Of a stretch of DNA of 15,488 nt, positions 13,370-15,488 are shown in pieces (position 1 is the stretch's first letter; each line of letters opens with the position of its first letter). The stretch comes from Belnapia sp. (lineage in GTDB: Bacteria > Pseudomonadota > Alphaproteobacteria > Acetobacterales > Acetobacteraceae), in assembly GCA_028291445.1 (NCBI GenBank), contig JAQGIA010000121.1, positions 1-15,488 of the forward strand. Reading direction: 5' to 3'. The position numbers and the translations under genes were made by a program. The notes under the pieces were generated by a model. That model searched no databases and was not told the origin of the DNA. It saw nothing but the letters and a program-made list of their open reading frames with translations.

Positions 13370-14310
13370 ACCCGCCGGAGGACCTCCCCCTGGACCTCCC
13401 CCTGGACCCACCCGGCTGGACCCGGGCGCCGGAGCGCGGCAGCATCTTCTGGCTGCGGGTGATGATCGGCATCACCGGGGCGCTCGGCTGGCGGGCCGGG
13501 CATCTGCTGCTATTCCCGATCACCGCCTATTTCCTGGCCTTCTCGCCGCGCCAGCGGGCGGCGGCGCGGCAATTCCTCGGCCGGGCGCTCGGCCGGCCGG
13601 CGGGCTTCGCCGCGCTGTGGCGGCTCTATTTCAGCTTCGCCGCCAGCATCCTCGACCGGGTCTGGCTGGCCTCCGGCCGCACCGCCGGCTTCGAGATCAC
13701 GGTGCATGGGCTGGAGGCGCTGCGGCAGCGCATGGCGGCCGGCCAGGGCTGCCTGCTGTTCGGCGCCCATCTCGGCAGCTTCGAGGCCTTGCGCGCGGTG
13801 GCCGATGCCGGCTGCCCGGTCGACGTGGCGGTGCTGATGCACGAGGCCAATGCGGCCCGGGTGAAGGCGGTCTTCGATGCGCTGGGCGGTGCCGGCCGCG
13901 CCGCGTCGGTAATCCCGCTGGGCGCGCCGGAGTCCATGCTGCGGGTGCGCGAGGTGCTGGAGTGCGGCGGGCTGGTCGGCCTGCTGGCGGATCGGGCGCC
14001 GCCCGGGCAGCGCTTGCAGCGGGTGGAGTTCCTCGGCCATCCGGCGCCGCTGCCGACCGGGCCGCATGTGCTGGCGGCGATGCTCGGGGTGCCGGTGATG
14101 CTGGCCTTCGGCATCCGGCTCGGGCCACGCCGCTACGCGGTGCATTTCGAGCCATTCGCCGAACGGATCGGCGGCGGCGGCCGGGTTGGGCGGGACGCGG
14201 CCGTCGCCGCCTCGGTCGTGCAGTATGCCGCGCGGCTGGAGGCGATGGCCCGGGCGCATCCTGACAATTGGTTCAATTTTTACGCGTTCTGGCAGGAGGG
14301 GCAGCCATGA
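13351..14310 (+). CDS. LpxL/HtrB-like acyltransferase (separate C-terminal half of ApeJ-like protein)
   Basis: 319 residues. GGGAG just before ATG 13351 supports the start, 19 bp inside the dehydratase gene. A Pro/Leu/Asp-rich leader (8-22) comes from a small DNA repeat. The sequence from GSIFWLRVMIGITGALGW (30-47) onward is the membrane-associated lipid A-type acyltransferase fold. FGAHLGSFE (137-145) holds the catalytic His140-x4-Glu145, and LADRAPPGQRLQRVEFLG is the later block that follows it. Homologous domains in aryl polyene clusters are commonly fused behind a family 2 glycosyltransferase; here that glycosyltransferase is the separate minus-strand gene at 7369-8274. It would acylate the glycolipid carrier, or attach the polyene to it. 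Its stop overlaps the LolA-like start (ATGA). Confidence 0.87.
   Translation: MAGATLNPPEDLPLDLPLDPPGWTRAPERGSIFWLRVMIGITGALGWRAGHLLLFPITAYFLAFSPRQRAAARQFLGRALGRPAGFAALWRLYFSFAASILDRVWLASGRTAGFEITVHGLEALRQRMAAGQGCLLFGAHLGSFEALRAVADAGCPVDVAVLMHEANAARVKAVFDALGGAGRAASVIPLGAPESMLRVREVLECGGLVGLLADRAPPGQRLQRVEFLGHPAPLPTGPHVLAAMLGVPVMLAFGIRLGPRRYAVHFEPFAERIGGGGRVGRDAAVAASVVQYAARLEAMARAHPDNWFNFYAFWQEGQP
13381..13404 (+). repeat. 12-bp direct repeat, two perfect copies
   Basis: GACCTCCCCCTG occurs twice in tandem and is followed by a partial third copy (GACCCA). It encodes DLPLDLPLDP at residues 11-20 of the acyltransferase, upstream of the folded domain, and keeps the frame. Confidence 0.8.
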
Positions 14311-14897
14311 GGCGTGCCTTGCTCCTGCTGCCCTTCGCCCGGATGCTTCCCGCCGCCGCCGAGGAGGCGGGACTGGAGCAGGTGATGCGCGGCCTGGCCG
14401 GCATCCGCGAAAGGCAGTCCCGCTTCACCGAGGAAAAGGTGGTGCCGGAGCTGGACCTGCCGCTGCCGAACGAGGGGACGCTGTCCTGGTCGGCGCCGGA
14501 CCGGCTGGAGAAGCACACCACCTGGCCGATCGACGAGGTGCTGACGGTGGCGGCCGGCCAGTTGACCTACGAACGGCGCGACCGCGGGGTGCGGCGCGAC
14601 TTCGCCCTGGCCGAGCAGCCGGAGATGCAGGCGCTGGTCGAGGCGATCCGCGGCACGCTGGCCGGCGACCTGGCCGCGCTGCGGCGCTACTACGAGGTGG
14701 GCTTCGCCACCGACACGGCAGGCTGGCGGCTGGCGCTGGTGCCGCTTTCGGCCCGGGTGCGCGGCGCGGTGCAGCGCATCACCGTGACCGGCACCGGCAC
14801 CGAGCTGCGCGGCGTCGATACCGAGGGCGGCGGCGGCACCAGCCGCATGCGGATCGCCCCCGAGCCCCCTCTAGCGCCGTCTCCCCCCGCCCGGTGA
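14307..14897 (+). CDS. LolA-like outer-membrane lipoprotein carrier protein of aryl polyene cluster (ApeL-like)
   Basis: 196 residues from ATG 14307, with GGAGGGG just upstream. The first ~18 residues (basic RR, hydrophobic ALLLLPF, then LPAAA) look like a Sec signal peptide cleaved near Ala18, so the protein should be periplasmic. The mature start GLEQVMRGLAGIRERQSRF followed by TEEKVVPELDLPLPNEGTLS and SAPDRLEKHTT is the beginning of a LolA fold as seen in pigment clusters. It is expected to shuttle the hydrophobic polyene lipid across the periplasm, taking it from the MMPL exporter encoded next. The C-terminal ~30 residues are Gly/Pro-rich and likely disordered. Its stop overlaps the exporter's GTG start by 4 bp (GTGA). 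Confidence 0.88.
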   Translation: MRRALLLLPFARMLPAAAEEAGLEQVMRGLAGIRERQSRFTEEKVVPELDLPLPNEGTLSWSAPDRLEKHTTWPIDEVLTVAAGQLTYERRDRGVRRDFALAEQPEMQALVEAIRGTLAGDLAALRRYYEVGFATDTAGWRLALVPLSARVRGAVQRITVTGTGTELRGVDTEGGGGTSRMRIAPEPPLAPSPPAR

Positions 14898-15488
14898 TCC
14901 GCATCCTCGCCGTGCTGGCCCTGCTGGCGGGGCTGGGCGGCGCCCTGGCCTGGCAGGCACCGCCGCGCGCCGACCTCGCCGAATTCCTGCCGCCGGGGCG
15001 GACCGAGGCCAGCGCCTTCCTGCTGCGCGAATTGCAGTCCGGCGCCGCGACCACGCTGCTGCTGGCCGCCATCGAGGGCGCGCCGCGGCCGGAGCTGGCC
15101 CGGTTGTCGCGCGCGGTGGCGGCGGGGCTGCGGGCCTCCGGCCGCTTCGCCTTCGTCGGCGACGGCAGCCTGCGGCTGGGCGAGGCGGAGGAAGCGCTGC
15201 TGTTCCGCTACCGCTACCTGCTCTCGCCTGCGACGCAGCCCGAGGCCTTCACCGCCGCGGCGCTGCGGCCCCGGCTGGAGGCGCTGCTCGATGGGCTGCG
15301 CTCCGCCGCCTCGCCGCTGCTGGCCCGCTTCGGCTTCGCCGATCCGACCGGCACCTTCCTGGGGCTGGCCACGGCCTGGCTCGGCGAATCCCGGGTGGCG
15401 ACGCAGGATGGCGCCTGGTTCGCGCCCGGGGAAACGCCGCGCGTGCTGCTGCTGGCGCGTGGCCAGGGGGCGGGGCTGGATGCCCCGG
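14894..15488 (+). CDS. MMPL/RND-family aryl polyene exporter (ApeM-like), N-terminal part, cut by window end
   Basis: The frame opens at GTG 14894, in a 4-bp GTGA overlap with the LolA-like gene, and stays open to the window end (198 codons). The N-terminus has the first membrane helix IRILAVLALLAGLGGALAW (2-20). A periplasmic region follows with DLAEFLPPGRTEASAFLLREL, the block LLLAAIEGAP, then LARLSRAVAAGLRASGRFAFVGDG. This is the layout of the large MMPL-type exporters (about 750-800 residues) found in aryl polyene and xanthomonadin clusters, which are thought to move the pigment lipid out of the inner membrane. The rest of the gene, with the remaining helices and proton-relay residues, lies beyond the window, so activity cannot be judged. 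Confidence 0.85.
   Translation, partial: MIRILAVLALLAGLGGALAWQAPPRADLAEFLPPGRTEASAFLLRELQSGAATTLLLAAIEGAPRPELARLSRAVAAGLRASGRFAFVGDGSLRLGEAEEALLFRYRYLLSPATQPEAFTAAALRPRLEALLDGLRSAASPLLARFGFADPTGTFLGLATAWLGESRVATQDGAWFAPGETPRVLLLARGQGAGLDAP

Noticed and set aside
1..15488. tRNA, rRNA, riboswitch, insertion sequence or phage genes
   Set aside because: None recognised by eye on either strand; the genes fill almost the whole window and the gaps are all shorter than 200 bases.

Overview
This very GC-rich window (strong G/C third-position bias on both strands) looks like the chromosome of an alphaproteobacterium. Acetobacteraceae such as Roseomonas-like genera are my best guess, from base composition and gene style only. 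No rRNA, tRNA, transposase or CRISPR array was seen. Genes are tightly packed, and most same-strand neighbours are joined by short ATGA, GTGA or TGATG overlaps.

Left third (1-5356): a multidrug-efflux region. It opens inside the 3' end of an RND (HAE1-type) pump gene on the + strand. This converges on a minus-strand set, marR-type regulator -> EmrA/HlyD-type membrane fusion protein -> 14-helix-type MFS pump. A second DHA2/EmrB-type MFS pump runs divergently from the regulator. The roughly 108-bp gap between them carries a 10-bp palindrome, an imperfect direct repeat and two GGTACC sites, which makes it a likely shared operator.

Middle (5527-9068): a two-gene + strand unit (a lipoprotein alpha/beta hydrolase and a membrane-anchored NodB polysaccharide deacetylase) converges, with a 68-bp coding overlap, on a two-gene minus unit (a PlsC-like acyltransferase, then a family 2 glycosyltransferase).

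Right third (9131-15488): two SAM methyltransferases, a 166-bp gap with two stem-loops and a candidate promoter, then a tightly coupled operon. Its order is acyl carrier protein -> COG4648 membrane protein -> acyl-ACP synthetase (AMP ligase) -> short hot-dog dehydratase -> LpxL-like acyltransferase -> LolA-like carrier -> MMPL exporter, which is cut by the window end. This order and these families are those of aryl polyene (APE) / xanthomonadin-type pigment clusters. There, an aryl starter is loaded on an ACP, extended to a conjugated polyene, joined to a lipid/sugar core and moved to the outer membrane. The ketosynthases, ketoreductase, thioesterase and aryl-starter enzyme are not in the window and should lie beyond 15488.

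The most interesting points are: an APE-type locus in which the usual glycosyltransferase-acyltransferase fusion is split into two separate, oppositely oriented genes; a neighbouring deacetylase/hydrolase pair that could tailor the glycolipid; two different methyltransferases; and short in-frame minisatellites at the ends of three proteins, all at or near gene junctions.
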